From: Comamonadaceae bacterium OS-1
GTDB lineage: Bacteria; Pseudomonadota; Gammaproteobacteria; Burkholderiales; Burkholderiaceae_C
DNA length: 64,000 nucleotides
Reading direction: 5' to 3'
Assembly: GCA_027923965.1 (NCBI GenBank)
Contig: AP026969.1
Coordinates: 4,340,001-4,404,000 of the forward strand
The notes beneath the pieces are model-generated. The model saw only the letters and a program-made list of their open reading frames with translations. It did not search any database and had not been told where the DNA came from. Position numbers and translations under genes: made by a program. Shown here piece after piece: positions 35,543-45,578 of this stretch (positions are counted from its first letter, which is position 1; each line of letters starts with the position of its first letter).

Positions 35543-37549
35543 TCATTCTGGGATCGGCAGGGTAAACCGAAACACGGTGCCTTGCGGCCCATTCGCCATG
35601 AAAGTAAGCGAGCCACCGTGCTGCTCCACTACCGTGCGGCACAGGCTCAGGCCCAGGCCCATGCCTTCGTCTTTGGTGGTGAAAAATGGCGTAAACAGGC
35701 GCTCGGCCACCTCGGGCGGGATGCCGGGGCCCCGGTCGGACACTGAAAACTCGACCCATCCGTCCAGCGGCGGCGGCAGCTGCACCACCCGCAGCACCAG
35801 CAAGCGCTCGGCCACGGCGGGGTGCTCCATGGCCTGCATGGCGTTGCGCGTCAGATTGAGCAGCACCTGCTCGACCATGGAGCGGTCGCACAGCACCGGC
35901 GGCAGCACCTCGGCTACGTCCAACTGCACCTGCACGCCCAGCTTGCGGGCCTGCAACTGCACCAGCGGCAGGATGGCATCCAGCAGTACCTGCGGGGCCA
36001 CCGGTTCGCGCACCTTGGCCCGGCGGCGCACAAAGTCGTGCACGCTGCGGATCAGCTTGCCCGCGCGCTCCACCTGCTCGGCAATGCGGCGCATGGCGGT
36101 GGCCAGATCGGCAGTGTCCACCAGCGCGCCTCCCGTCTGCAAGCGGTTCAGCGAACCGGTGGCGTAGCTGGAGATGGCGGCCAGCGGCTGGTTCAGCTCG
36201 TGGCTCAACAGCGAGGCCATTTCGCCGACCGTGGCCAGCCGGGCGGTGGCCTGGAGGCGGTCCTGGCTGGTGCGCGACAACTCTTCGGCACGGCGCTGCT
36301 CGGTCACGTCGACCACCGCACTCATCCAGCCGGTGTGCACGCCCTGGGCATTGATCAGCGGCGCCTCCATGACCAGCACCGGAAAGACGCTGCCGTCCTT
36401 GCGCATGAACACCGAGCTGAAGCCTTCTCGGGGTGGTGCGCTGCCCGCCATGCGGATCTCTTGGCGCTGCTGGTATTCGCTGGCCAGATCGGGCGGCCAA
36501 AAGGGCGCCGGCATGCCGCGGCCCCACAACTCGTCGGCGGCAAAACCCACCATCTGGCAAAACGCCGGGTTGACGTAGGTGATGCGGCCTTGCAGGTCGC
36601 GGGCGCGCAAGCCGGTGAGCAACGAATCCTCCATGGCTTTGCGAAACGCCAGCGCGTCGGCCAGGCTGCGCTCGGCGCTGAGCCGCCGACGGGTGTCTTT
36701 GACCAACAGCGCGGTCACCGACACCAGGGCAATCGACATCAAGGTCACCAACGCCGTCATCAGGTTGGGGTACACATCCGGGTCGCCATGCCAGCTGTCC
36801 ATGCGCAGCACCATGGTGTTGCCGGGCAAGTTGACCAATTGCCGCGCAGTAAACACCCGCGTGCCGCGCCGTGCCGAGCCGTGCAGTACCAGGCGGGTGC
36901 CATCGGGCTCGATAAACGACACCTCCTGGCTGCGGCTGAGTTGGCGGCCCACCATGTCGGCCAGCACATCGCCCAGCGCGTAAGTGGCCACCAGATAGCC
37001 CGTGAGCTGCCCACGGGTGATCAGCGGCATGCACATCTCCATCACCTCCAGCCCCAGTCCATCCATTTGCGGTAAAAAATAGCTGCCGGAATACGAGGGG
37101 CCGTTGGCGCGTTTGGCCAAGGTGCAGGCCAGGGTGACATCGGGTTCGGTATTTTTGCTGCCCAACCACTCAAAGGCATGGGGCCGAAACGGGCTCTCGG
37201 CCTGCGCCAACACCGTCAAATCGGGTCGCCGCCATTGCACCCGCAGCAGCTCGCGGTGCAGGCGCACAAACTCGGCGGCATCCACGCGCCAGGAGCCGGG
37301 GCTGGGGTCGTTGAACTGCAAGGCTTGCAGGCTTTGCACATTGCGCCCCAGGCCCAGCCGCACGTCGTCCGCCGCTGCGGCGGTATCCCGCTCCAGCGTG
37401 TCCTGTACCTGGCTGGCTTCAAACCGCCCGGCCAGCCACACCAGCGTGGTCAGCACCAGCGCCAGCAACAACAGCATGACCACCCACAGCGACCAACGCT
37501 GCCACCAGCGTAGCCAGCCCACCCGGGATCGCGGCAGTAAGGCGTTCAC
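35543..37549 (-). CDS. PAS-containing membrane sensor histidine kinase
   Basis: A 668-residue kinase starting at a GTG that overlaps the nitrilase stop (GTGA). A membrane helix at about residues 21-43 and another near 265-290 enclose a periplasmic sensor domain. A PAS domain follows (ITYVNPAFCQMVGFAADELWG to VVDVTEQRRAEEL), then the phospho-acceptor His in SHELNQPLAAISSY and an ATPase domain with NLTRNAMQAMEH and SDRGPGIPPEVAERLFTPFF. The architecture resembles FixL/DctB-type kinases. The ligand of the periplasmic part is unknown. Confidence 0.9.
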   Translation of the reverse strand: MNALLPRSRVGWLRWWQRWSLWVVMLLLLALVLTTLVWLAGRFEASQVQDTLERDTAAAADDVRLGLGRNVQSLQALQFNDPSPGSWRVDAAEFVRLHRELLRVQWRRPDLTVLAQAESPFRPHAFEWLGSKNTEPDVTLACTLAKRANGPSYSGSYFLPQMDGLGLEVMEMCMPLITRGQLTGYLVATYALGDVLADMVGRQLSRSQEVSFIEPDGTRLVLHGSARRGTRVFTARQLVNLPGNTMVLRMDSWHGDPDVYPNLMTALVTLMSIALVSVTALLVKDTRRRLSAERSLADALAFRKAMEDSLLTGLRARDLQGRITYVNPAFCQMVGFAADELWGRGMPAPFWPPDLASEYQQRQEIRMAGSAPPREGFSSVFMRKDGSVFPVLVMEAPLINAQGVHTGWMSAVVDVTEQRRAEELSRTSQDRLQATARLATVGEMASLLSHELNQPLAAISSYATGSLNRLQTGGALVDTADLATAMRRIAEQVERAGKLIRSVHDFVRRRAKVREPVAPQVLLDAILPLVQLQARKLGVQVQLDVAEVLPPVLCDRSMVEQVLLNLTRNAMQAMEHPAVAERLLVLRVVQLPPPLDGWVEFSVSDRGPGIPPEVAERLFTPFFTTKDEGMGLGLSLCRTVVEQHGGSLTFMANGPQGTVFRFTLPIPE

Positions 37550-38361
37550 AGAACCCGGTGCTCCAGCGCGGGCAACTGGGCGCGGCATTGCGCCAACCGG
37601 GCGGCATCCAGGGTGCCCAGCACCACCGCTTCGCCCTCTGCGTGCTCGGCCAGCACCGTGCCCCAGGGGTCCACCAGCAGGCTGTGGCCCCAGGTGCGGC
37701 GGCCATTGGCATGCAGGCCGCCCTGGGCCGGGGCCAGCACGTAGGCCAGGTTTTCCACCGCGCGGGCGCGCAGCAGCAGCTCCCAATGGGCCTGGCCGGT
37801 GGTGTGGGTAAAGGCGCTGGGCACCAACAGCAAGTCGGCGCCCTGGGCCGCGTAGCGGCGGTACAGCTCGGGAAAGCGCAGGTCGTAGCAGATGCTCAGG
37901 CCGATGCGCCAACGCTTACCGTCGCGTGCGCGCAGTTCGAACAGTACGGGCTCGGTGCCCGGCTCCAGCACCCGCGACTCGTCAAACCGCTCCTGCCCGT
38001 TGTCGAAACGGAACAAATGGATCTTGTCGTAGCGGGCCACACAGGTGCCGGTGGGATCGAACACCAGGGTGCTGTTGCGCACCCGGCTACCGTCGCCCAC
38101 GGTCAGGGGCAGGGTGCCGCCCACGATCCAGATGCCCAACTGGCGGGCGGTATGGGCCAAAAAATCCTGGATCGGGCCAGTCCCCAGGGCCTCCTGGATC
38201 TGCAGCTTGTCGGTATCGCGCTGGCCCAGCAGGCAAAAGTACTCGGGCAGCACCGCCAGCTCGGCACCGCTGGCGGCGGCTTCGGCCAGCAAGACGGCGG
38301 CGCGCGCCAGGTTGGCCTGTACATCGGTGCCCGAGACCATCTGGATGGCGGCAACTTTCAT
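37546..38361 (-). CDS. Carbon-nitrogen hydrolase (nitrilase superfamily, Nit1/Nit2-like)
   Basis: A 271-residue cytosolic amidase of the Nit group, likely deaminated-glutathione or omega-amidase type. The Glu-Lys-Cys triad is visible: E in VLPEYFC, K in YDKIHLFRFD, C in LSICYDLRFPELYR. The ATG overlaps the yhdP stop (ATGA), and the 3' end overlaps the kinase start, so all four minus-strand genes form one operon. The gene order yhdP-nit is common in beta- and gammaproteobacteria. Confidence 0.9.
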   Translation of the reverse strand: MKVAAIQMVSGTDVQANLARAAVLLAEAAASGAELAVLPEYFCLLGQRDTDKLQIQEALGTGPIQDFLAHTARQLGIWIVGGTLPLTVGDGSRVRNSTLVFDPTGTCVARYDKIHLFRFDNGQERFDESRVLEPGTEPVLFELRARDGKRWRIGLSICYDLRFPELYRRYAAQGADLLLVPSAFTHTTGQAHWELLLRARAVENLAYVLAPAQGGLHANGRRTWGHSLLVDPWGTVLAEHAEGEAVVLGTLDAARLAQCRAQLPALEHRVL

Positions 38362-41300
38362 GGGGTGGGTTCCGGTTTGGTGGGGGCCTGGGCCTCGACT
38401 TTGGCACCAAACATCTTGTGCGGCACCTTGGTGATTTTGGGGTCGGCCCAGGTGCCGTCGATGTGGAACTGCTGGGTGGCGGCCTCGGCCAGAGGGCGGC
38501 TTAAAAACCATTGGGCCAGAAATGTGCCCAGGCCGATGGCGGGGTTGATCACCGCCGCCACCAGCGACGCCGTACCGGCGTTGATCTCAGGCACCACCAG
38601 CACCTTGAGGTCCTGGGTTTCGCGGGCAATGTCGGCACTGCCCTCCATCATGACGGCGGCGTTCACGCCCTTCATCTGCAAATTATTGCTGGTAGCGCGG
38701 CCCAGCTCGACCTGCACGTCGCCGCGTACCGAGTCAAACGCAAAGCCTTCGCTGAACACATCGCGGAAATCCAGCGCCAGACGGCGCGGCAGGGCCTGCA
38801 GGTTCAGCACGCCCAGCAGCTTGGCCAGGCCGGGATCGGCCTTCAGGAACTGGCCGTTGTCGACGGCCAGGTTGAACTGCCCGCCCAGCGTGGCGGTGTC
38901 CAGCGCCAGCGGCGAACCCACCCAGCCCACCTGCCCGGCCATCTGGCCCTTGCCGCGCCGCACCACCCCCGGCATGCCAAAGCGCGCCAACAGTTGCCCC
39001 GCGTCGGCAATGTCGAGCTGGAAGTTCAGCGTGGTGCGCCGGGGCGTGGTGGCCCCGGCGCGGCCCCCCAGGGCGACCCAGTTGCCGGTGGCGTTGAGCT
39101 GCGCGTCGGGGTTGGTGATGCTGAGCTTGTTCAGCCGCCACTCGCGCACGCCCGCATCGACCAGCCCCACCCCGCCCACGCGGCCACCCCGGTTGACGGC
39201 CTCCACCTCCACCCGGCCCAGTTTTTTGCCTTTGAGCTCCAGCGCGTCCACCACGATGTCCAGCGCGGGCACGGTGTCCGAGGGCTCATCCAGCAGGGTT
39301 TCCACTTCGGTGGCGGTACTGGGGGCCAGAGTCAGCCGGGTCAGCCGGGCGTAGACCCGGCCCGGGCTGGTATCCATGGACTGGCGGTACTCCACGTAAC
39401 CGTTGAGCTCCTGGGCATCGACGTTGGCGCGCCAGGTGGTGGCAAAGTGCGAGCCGCCCAGCACCAGCTGGTGCAGGGTGCGGCCGCCCAGCGTCAGGGC
39501 TTTGGCCTGCACCGCCAAGGTGGTGGGCGTATAGCCGCCGGGTGTACCAGGCACGCTGCCGGTCGCAGGCCCGTCAGCCAGCTTGGCGGCCAGGGCCTGC
39601 CAGGCATCGGCATTCACGGTATCCACGTGGATGTTGGCCGATACACCCTCGGCGGGCATCAGCAGGGCCTCGCCGGGCGGCAGGCCTACCGCCACGGTGC
39701 CGCGCAGCACACGCGGTGCCGTGCCGGAAATATCGCGCACATACGCCACCGAGGCCACCGACCCGCTCGCCCCCAACTCCAGTGCCAGGCTGTCACGTAA
39801 AGGCAGGTTATTGGCAGGCAGCAGGAGGTTGTCAAAACGCAAGGGCAGCACCGCGTCGGCGGCTTTGGCCAGTGGCGCGGGCAGGTTCAAAGCCAGGCCC
39901 TGCAGATTGCTGGTGACGCTGACTTCCGGCACGCCCTGGCGCGCGCCCACCACGGCGGTGTAGGCCGCGCTGCCGCTGGCGTACTGGGCGATTTGCGCCG
40001 CCACCCCCAGCCCCGGCGACTGGCGCAGCCCCTCGGCGGTGGCCACACCCTGCACCCGCATCTGCACACCGCCCTTGGCGGCATCGGCCATGCCGCCCTC
40101 GATCCTGGCATCGCCACCCAGCATGCGGGCCTGGCCGCCGACCAGGTTAAAACCGGTGTCCGAGAAGTGCACCACCCCGCGCGCCCGGGCCAACGCCGGG
40201 CTGCTGGGGGTGATCTGCACATCGTTGCCGCCCAGCGTGATACTGCCCTGGACCTTGCTTTTGTCCAGGTTGGCAATCGGCAGTTGCAGGCGCAGTTGCA
40301 GGTCGGCCAGGCCGCTGGCCGTGGCCTGGTCCAGGGCATGGCCGGTGATCTCGGCCAGCGGCGAGCGGTTGACCACGCCCAGCATGTCGGCCAGCGGGCC
40401 GCGCCCCTGGGCCTTGAACACCACCACGCTGTGGCCCAGGTCGGCAATCTGGACTTCGGCCTGGGCCATCTGGAAACCGGTGGTACCGGCCAAAGTGGCC
40501 GTCGCCCGGTGGATCTGCAGGGTATTGCCTTCAAACACCAACTCGCCAGACAAGCGCTCCAACGCGGGCCAGGGCAGGGCCTTGGCAGGCTGCAGGCTGG
40601 GCGGCACATAGGCGTAGGTGGCATCGCGCACATCGGCGGCAATACGGAACTCGCCCTGGCGGGGTTTGGTGAACGGGAAGTCGTACAGGTCGCCCTTGAC
40701 GCGAAACTTCACCTGCTGGGCCCGGCCCGCCAGCACCGCATCGCGCACGTAGTGGCGCACCTCGGCATCCAGCTCCAGCGGCAGGTAGCGGTGTACCCGC
40801 GCGGCATCGCCCCGGCCCAGCTGGCCTTGCAGGTCCAGCACACCCGGAAAGCGCGCATGGCCGCTGGACTGGGCCGGATCGCTGCTGCGCCACTTGACTT
40901 GCAGCTGGCCTTCGGTATCGGTGTTGGCAAAGCGCACATCGCTGGCCTGCACCGCCAGGGCATCGCCCTGCTGCTGCCAGGCCACCGTGGCAGAAAGCTG
41001 GTCCATGGGCACCACCGGTTCCTCGAACAGCCCGGGCAGGTCCAGCGCTCCCTGGATCACGCGCACGGTGGCCTTGCCTCCGGCCTGGGTGATGTCGAAG
41101 TCCACCGCCGCACCGCGCACACCGGGGCGGCCCAGCGGGGCCCTGTCCTTGGGGCTGGGAGCGTCGGGCACACCGGCGGCCACCTCCAGCCCGGTGATGC
41201 GACCCTGGGCGCTGTAGCTGGTGGGGTCGGCGAGAGGGCCGTTCCAGCGGGAGCTGATCTGCTCCACCTGCCCCTGGGGCTCGTAGGTGGCCAGCATGCG

Positions 41301-42467
41301 GTGGGTGGCGGGGCCCAGCGGCAGGCTGTTGGCCATGTGGGCCAGCAGGGCCAGGTCCAGCCGGTCGGCGCGCAGTTCGCCCTGCGCGGGCAGGCGGGGG
41401 GTGGCGTCCTGCAGGCGCAGGGTCAGGTTGCCTCCCGGCCAGACGCGCCCGTCGTCGGTGGTGAACTGCAAGCCCTCGGTGGCCAACGCCATATCGCCCA
41501 TCTGCCGCTGCAGGGTGATACGGCCTTGCAAAGACTGCAAGGCCAGCGGCTGCAGGTCGGTGGCCAGGGTGGCGCGGGCATCCAGCAACGCCACATCGGC
41601 CGTGCCCCGGGTCACCTGGCCGTGGCGGATGTCGGCCCACACGCGCAAAGCCCCCACGCCCGCCACCACGTCCACCCCCACATCGGCATATTGGCGCAGT
41701 TGCGATACATCGACCCGGGGCAGGCTGGCGTAGGCCGGGCCGTCCCAGTCCTGCCAACGGCCCCGATGGATACTGAGCAAGGGCTGGCGGAAGCGGGCGC
41801 GGAGGCTGAAACGATCACCCCAGTCGGCAGGCGGCGAGGCATCCAGGCGCAAATCGTGGCCCAGTCCCTTGTTGCGCATCACAAAGTCCACGCCGCTCAA
41901 GGCCAATGGAGGGGCGGCGCGCTGCGCGTCGGTCCAGCGCACGGTGCCGCCGCGCACCACCAGCTCGCTCTGGGCAAACAGCCAGTCCAGGGCCCGGCCA
42001 TCGCCGCTGCCGGTGTGCGACACATCCAGCCCGGCGATAAAAATGGTGCCATCGGCGCTGCGGCGCACGTCCAGCGAAGGCTGCTCGATCAGCAGGGTCT
42101 CAAACCCGCGCTTGAGCAGCGACGCGGGCGACACCGTGGCCGTGACCCGCGACAACGCCAGTGCCTCGCGCCCCTGGCCGTCCAGCAAGGCCACATCGCG
42201 CAGCTCGAACGAGGGGAACAAATGCTCCGACTGGGCCGAGATGGCACCGATGCGCACCGGTACCCCCAGCGCCCGGCTGGCATAGGTTTCCAGCCACGGG
42301 CGAAATTCGCCGATTCGCGGCACAATCCAGCCGTGTAGGGCCCCCCAGGCCAAGGCCAGCACCAACCACGCTGTCGCCACCAAGCCCAGACTCCAGGATG
42401 CGGCTTTGGCGGCCCATCGGAGCAGGCGCGTGGACTCGGTGCTGGAAGGTGGCTTGGATTCAGTCAT
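38358..42467 (-). CDS. yhdP: YhdP-family (TIGR02099) AsmA-like envelope protein
   Basis: A 1369-residue inner-membrane-anchored protein of the AsmA/TamB/YhdP clan, thought to carry phospholipids from inner to outer membrane. One N-terminal helix (SLGLVATAWLVLALAWGAL, about residues 26-45) is followed by a very long periplasmic beta-rich region, with TIGR02099-like blocks such as LDWLFAQSELVVRGGTVRW, KVRVKGDLYDFPF and, near the end, VLVVPEINAGTASLVAAV with GTFLAQWFLSRPL. The start at 42467 is one of three nearby in-frame ATGs. It is divergent from glnE with overlapping promoter space. Confidence 0.9.
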   Translation of the reverse strand: MTESKPPSSTESTRLLRWAAKAASWSLGLVATAWLVLALAWGALHGWIVPRIGEFRPWLETYASRALGVPVRIGAISAQSEHLFPSFELRDVALLDGQGREALALSRVTATVSPASLLKRGFETLLIEQPSLDVRRSADGTIFIAGLDVSHTGSGDGRALDWLFAQSELVVRGGTVRWTDAQRAAPPLALSGVDFVMRNKGLGHDLRLDASPPADWGDRFSLRARFRQPLLSIHRGRWQDWDGPAYASLPRVDVSQLRQYADVGVDVVAGVGALRVWADIRHGQVTRGTADVALLDARATLATDLQPLALQSLQGRITLQRQMGDMALATEGLQFTTDDGRVWPGGNLTLRLQDATPRLPAQGELRADRLDLALLAHMANSLPLGPATHRMLATYEPQGQVEQISSRWNGPLADPTSYSAQGRITGLEVAAGVPDAPSPKDRAPLGRPGVRGAAVDFDITQAGGKATVRVIQGALDLPGLFEEPVVPMDQLSATVAWQQQGDALAVQASDVRFANTDTEGQLQVKWRSSDPAQSSGHARFPGVLDLQGQLGRGDAARVHRYLPLELDAEVRHYVRDAVLAGRAQQVKFRVKGDLYDFPFTKPRQGEFRIAADVRDATYAYVPPSLQPAKALPWPALERLSGELVFEGNTLQIHRATATLAGTTGFQMAQAEVQIADLGHSVVVFKAQGRGPLADMLGVVNRSPLAEITGHALDQATASGLADLQLRLQLPIANLDKSKVQGSITLGGNDVQITPSSPALARARGVVHFSDTGFNLVGGQARMLGGDARIEGGMADAAKGGVQMRVQGVATAEGLRQSPGLGVAAQIAQYASGSAAYTAVVGARQGVPEVSVTSNLQGLALNLPAPLAKAADAVLPLRFDNLLLPANNLPLRDSLALELGASGSVASVAYVRDISGTAPRVLRGTVAVGLPPGEALLMPAEGVSANIHVDTVNADAWQALAAKLADGPATGSVPGTPGGYTPTTLAVQAKALTLGGRTLHQLVLGGSHFATTWRANVDAQELNGYVEYRQSMDTSPGRVYARLTRLTLAPSTATEVETLLDEPSDTVPALDIVVDALELKGKKLGRVEVEAVNRGGRVGGVGLVDAGVREWRLNKLSITNPDAQLNATGNWVALGGRAGATTPRRTTLNFQLDIADAGQLLARFGMPGVVRRGKGQMAGQVGWVGSPLALDTATLGGQFNLAVDNGQFLKADPGLAKLLGVLNLQALPRRLALDFRDVFSEGFAFDSVRGDVQVELGRATSNNLQMKGVNAAVMMEGSADIARETQDLKVLVVPEINAGTASLVAAVINPAIGLGTFLAQWFLSRPLAEAATQQFHIDGTWADPKITKVPHKMFGAKVEAQAPTKPEPTP

Positions 42468-42501
42468 TGGACACATGGATGCAACCAGAATTATCACTCC
42501 C

Positions 42502-45285
42502 ATGGCAGCCGCGCCCGCAGCAGGCCCCTCCGTTTACGGTGTTACTTTGTTAAGCACTCTCACCCCCACCGAGCCCCTGTCCGGCCACTCGCGTTTTGTG
42601 CAGCGCCTGCGCCGCCGCTATGCCAGCCAGCTCGACCTGCTTCCCCCAGGGGCTCCGGTGCGCGCCAGCATGGAGGCCACCCTGGCCACCCTGCGCGGCA
42701 CCGGCCTGGACACCGGTGCAGCCCTGCGCAGCCTGCGCCAGCTGGTGATGGAGCGCCTGGTGGTGCTGGACTGCGATGAACAAGCCCCGCTGCAGGTGGT
42801 GACCCGGGCGGTGACCGAGCTGGCCGAAATCGCCCTGGATGCCGCCTGCAGCCACGCCTTTGCGCAGCTCGACAGCCAGCACGGCGCGCCGCTGGCCCCC
42901 GACGGCAGTCGCGCCCAGATGTGGGTGGTGGGCATGGGCAAGCTGGGTGCCCGCGAACTCAATGTGTCCAGCGACATCGACCTGATCTACGTCTACAACT
43001 TTGATGGCGACACCGCAGGCCAGGCCAACATGCCCGAGGGCCGGGGCCGCACCAGCAACCACGAATACTTCTGCAAGGCCGTCAAGATCATCTACGCCCT
43101 GGTGGGCGACACCACCGAGCACGGCTTTGTGTTCCGCGTCGATCTGGCGCTGCGCCCGCACGGCAATTCCGGTCCGGTGGCGGTGTCCATGGACGCTCTG
43201 GAAAATTATCTGCAGGAGCAGGGCCGCGAATGGGAGCGCTTTGCCTGGCTCAAGAGCCGGGTGGTGGCCCCCCGCAGCTGCATCACGGATGCCAGCGCAC
43301 TGCGCACCGTGGTGCTGCCGTTTGTGTTCCGCCGCTACCTGGACTACGGCGTATTCGACGCGCTGCGCAACCTGCACCAGCAGATCCGCGACCATTCGGC
43401 CAAGCGCAGTGCGGGCCGCCCCGAGCGGGCCAACGATGTCAAGCTGTCGCGCGGCGGCATCCGCGAGATCGAGTTCACCGTGCAGCTGCTGCAGGTGGTG
43501 CGCGGCGGCCAGTTTCCCGAGCTGCGCACCCGCCCCACGCTGGCCGCACTGCAGCGCCTGGCCCGCGCCGGGCTGATGCCCCAGGTGACCGCCGACGCAC
43601 TGGCCCGGGCCTACACCTTTCTGCGCCGGGTCGAGCACCGCATCCAGTACCTGGACGACCAGCAAACCCATGTGCTGCCCACCATCGACGCCGACCTGGC
43701 CTGGATCGCCCACAGCATGGGCTACCCCGACTGCTGCGCCTTCCTGACCGAGCTGGACACCCAGCGCGAGCTGGTGGCGCAAGAGTTCGACACCCTGCTG
43801 GGCGGCAAAAAAGAATGCAAGGGCTGCAACGGCAAAGGCGCCAAACCCGGCCACAGCGGGCCGGGCGACCTGTCGGGCGCACCCGACCTGGCCGCACTGG
43901 CCGAGCGCCTGGACGAGCCCCTCAAGGGTCGCCTGCTGCGCTGGTCCACCCACGCCCGTGTGCTGGCCCTGCGCGATGTGTCGGCTGCCCGGCTGTCGCG
44001 GCTGGTGCAGCGCACCATGGGCTGGCTACAGGAGGGCAGCACCAGCCTGGACGGCGCATTGCGCTGGATGGACTGGATTGAACCCCTGCTGCGCCGCGAC
44101 CACTACCTGGCGCTGTTGCTGGAGCGCCCCTCGGTCCACCAGCGTCTGCTGCGCCTGCTGGCCGCCGCCAAATGGCCTGCCCGCTACCTGCAACAGCACC
44201 CCGGCGTGATCGACGAACTGGCCGCCGAGACCATGTTGGCCGAGCGCTTCGACCCCGCAGCGCTGGAGGCCGAGCTGGAAGCCCGCCGCAACTCGCTGCG
44301 CATCACCCAGGAAGACGACGAAGAAACCCTGCTCAACCTGCTGCGCCGCGCCCACCACGCAGAGCTGTTCCGCACCCTGGCGCGCGACGTGGAAGGCCGC
44401 ATCAGCGTCGAGCAGGTGGCCGACGACCTGAGCGCGCTGGCCGACGTGGTGCTGCGCGTCACCGCCCGCTGGTGCTGGCAGCGCCTGCCCAGCCACCACC
44501 TGGACGAACCGCGCTTTGCCGTCATCGGCTACGGCAAGCTGGGCGGCAAGGAACTGGGCTACGGCAGCGACCTGGACATCGTCTTCGTGCATGAAGACGA
44601 AGACGAACGCGCCCCCGAGGTCTACGCCCAGCTGGTGCGCAAACTCATCAACTGGCTGAGCGTCAAAACCGCCGAAGGCGACCTGTTCGAGATCGACACC
44701 GCCCTGCGCCCCAACGGCAACTCCGGCATGCTGGTCACCACGCTGAACGCCTACGCCAGTTACCAGGAAGGCCGGGGCAGCAACACCGCCTGGACCTGGG
44801 AGCACCAGGCCATGACCCGCGCCCGCTATGTGCTGGGTCCGGACGACATGCACCAGCGCTTTGACGCCGTGCGGCAAAACGTCATCACCGCGCCGCGCGA
44901 CCTGCCCGCCCTGCAGGCCGAGATCGTGGCCATGCGCAACAAGGTCCGCGCCGCCCACCCGGTGCGCGGTGACAACTTTGACGTGAAACACAGCACCGGC
45001 GCCATGGTGGATGCCGAATTTGCCGTGCAGTACCTGGTGTTGGCCCACGCCGCCCAGCACCCCACGCTGCAAGACAACGTGGGCAACATCGCCCTGCTGC
45101 AACGCGCCGAAGCCTGCGGCCTGCTGCCCCCCGGCGTGGGCGAGGCCGCCGCCAACGCCTACCGCGAACTGCGCAAAGCCCAGCACCAGGCCCGCCTGAA
45201 CGAAGCCCCCACCCAGGTCGCCCCGCCGCTGCTGCAAAACGAGCGCGAAGCGGTGCTGGCGCTGTGGAAAGTCGTGTTTGGATAG
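42502..45285 (+). CDS. glnE: Bifunctional glutamine synthetase adenylyltransferase/deadenylase
   Basis: GlnE adds AMP to and removes it from glutamine synthetase in response to PII, controlling ammonium assimilation. At 927 residues the length fits. The two nucleotidyltransferase domains are clear: GKLGARELNVSSDIDLIYVY (deadenylase half, near residue 146) and GKLGGKELGYGSDLDIVFVH (adenylylase half, near residue 675), each followed by an RLALRPxGNSG-like block. Between them, residues 434-455 hold an odd Lys/Gly-rich insert with Cys439 and Cys442. In-frame ATGs at 42475 and earlier are possible starts. It ends at repeat R8. Confidence 0.93.
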   Translation: MAAAPAAGPSVYGVTLLSTLTPTEPLSGHSRFVQRLRRRYASQLDLLPPGAPVRASMEATLATLRGTGLDTGAALRSLRQLVMERLVVLDCDEQAPLQVVTRAVTELAEIALDAACSHAFAQLDSQHGAPLAPDGSRAQMWVVGMGKLGARELNVSSDIDLIYVYNFDGDTAGQANMPEGRGRTSNHEYFCKAVKIIYALVGDTTEHGFVFRVDLALRPHGNSGPVAVSMDALENYLQEQGREWERFAWLKSRVVAPRSCITDASALRTVVLPFVFRRYLDYGVFDALRNLHQQIRDHSAKRSAGRPERANDVKLSRGGIREIEFTVQLLQVVRGGQFPELRTRPTLAALQRLARAGLMPQVTADALARAYTFLRRVEHRIQYLDDQQTHVLPTIDADLAWIAHSMGYPDCCAFLTELDTQRELVAQEFDTLLGGKKECKGCNGKGAKPGHSGPGDLSGAPDLAALAERLDEPLKGRLLRWSTHARVLALRDVSAARLSRLVQRTMGWLQEGSTSLDGALRWMDWIEPLLRRDHYLALLLERPSVHQRLLRLLAAAKWPARYLQQHPGVIDELAAETMLAERFDPAALEAELEARRNSLRITQEDDEETLLNLLRRAHHAELFRTLARDVEGRISVEQVADDLSALADVVLRVTARWCWQRLPSHHLDEPRFAVIGYGKLGGKELGYGSDLDIVFVHEDEDERAPEVYAQLVRKLINWLSVKTAEGDLFEIDTALRPNGNSGMLVTTLNAYASYQEGRGSNTAWTWEHQAMTRARYVLGPDDMHQRFDAVRQNVITAPRDLPALQAEIVAMRNKVRAAHPVRGDNFDVKHSTGAMVDAEFAVQYLVLAHAAQHPTLQDNVGNIALLQRAEACGLLPPGVGEAAANAYRELRKAQHQARLNEAPTQVAPPLLQNEREAVLALWKVVFG

Positions 45286-45345
45286 ATGCTATTAAATAAG
45301 TAGCTGCTTGTGCCAGCCCTATCAGCACAAGCAGCCCTTTTTATA
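45286..45345 (+). repeat. Dispersed terminator-like repeat, copy R8, acting as glnE terminator
   Basis: ATGCTATTAAATAAGTAGC leads into a perfect stem: GCTGCTTGTGC (45303-45313) pairs with GCACAAGCAGC (45325-45335), then CC and five T. It starts directly after the glnE stop and is the clearest example of the repeat forming an intrinsic terminator. Confidence 0.9.
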
Positions 45346-45578
45346 TATATCCCGAGCACGGCCCAAGTCCGATCGGCTGGCGCTGCGTCGACATAAACCG
45401 ACACAAACCGATACCCCCTTGATAAGCCGCGGCTTGCCGACCCTGGCAACATGGCCTGTGCGCGGCTCCACGGCGTCCCCACGATGGGGGACAAAGCGCA
45501 GACCTGTCACGCGGCGGGTAGGAGCCACCCGATACGATAGCCCCCGCCCTACCCTTGCCACCCCTGGAGCCCTCCCGC

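Noticed and set aside
39993..42338. 781-codon open frame on the plus strand opposite yhdP
   Set aside because: Low-complexity His/Gly/Gln composition without motifs; YhdP-family features are on the other strand.
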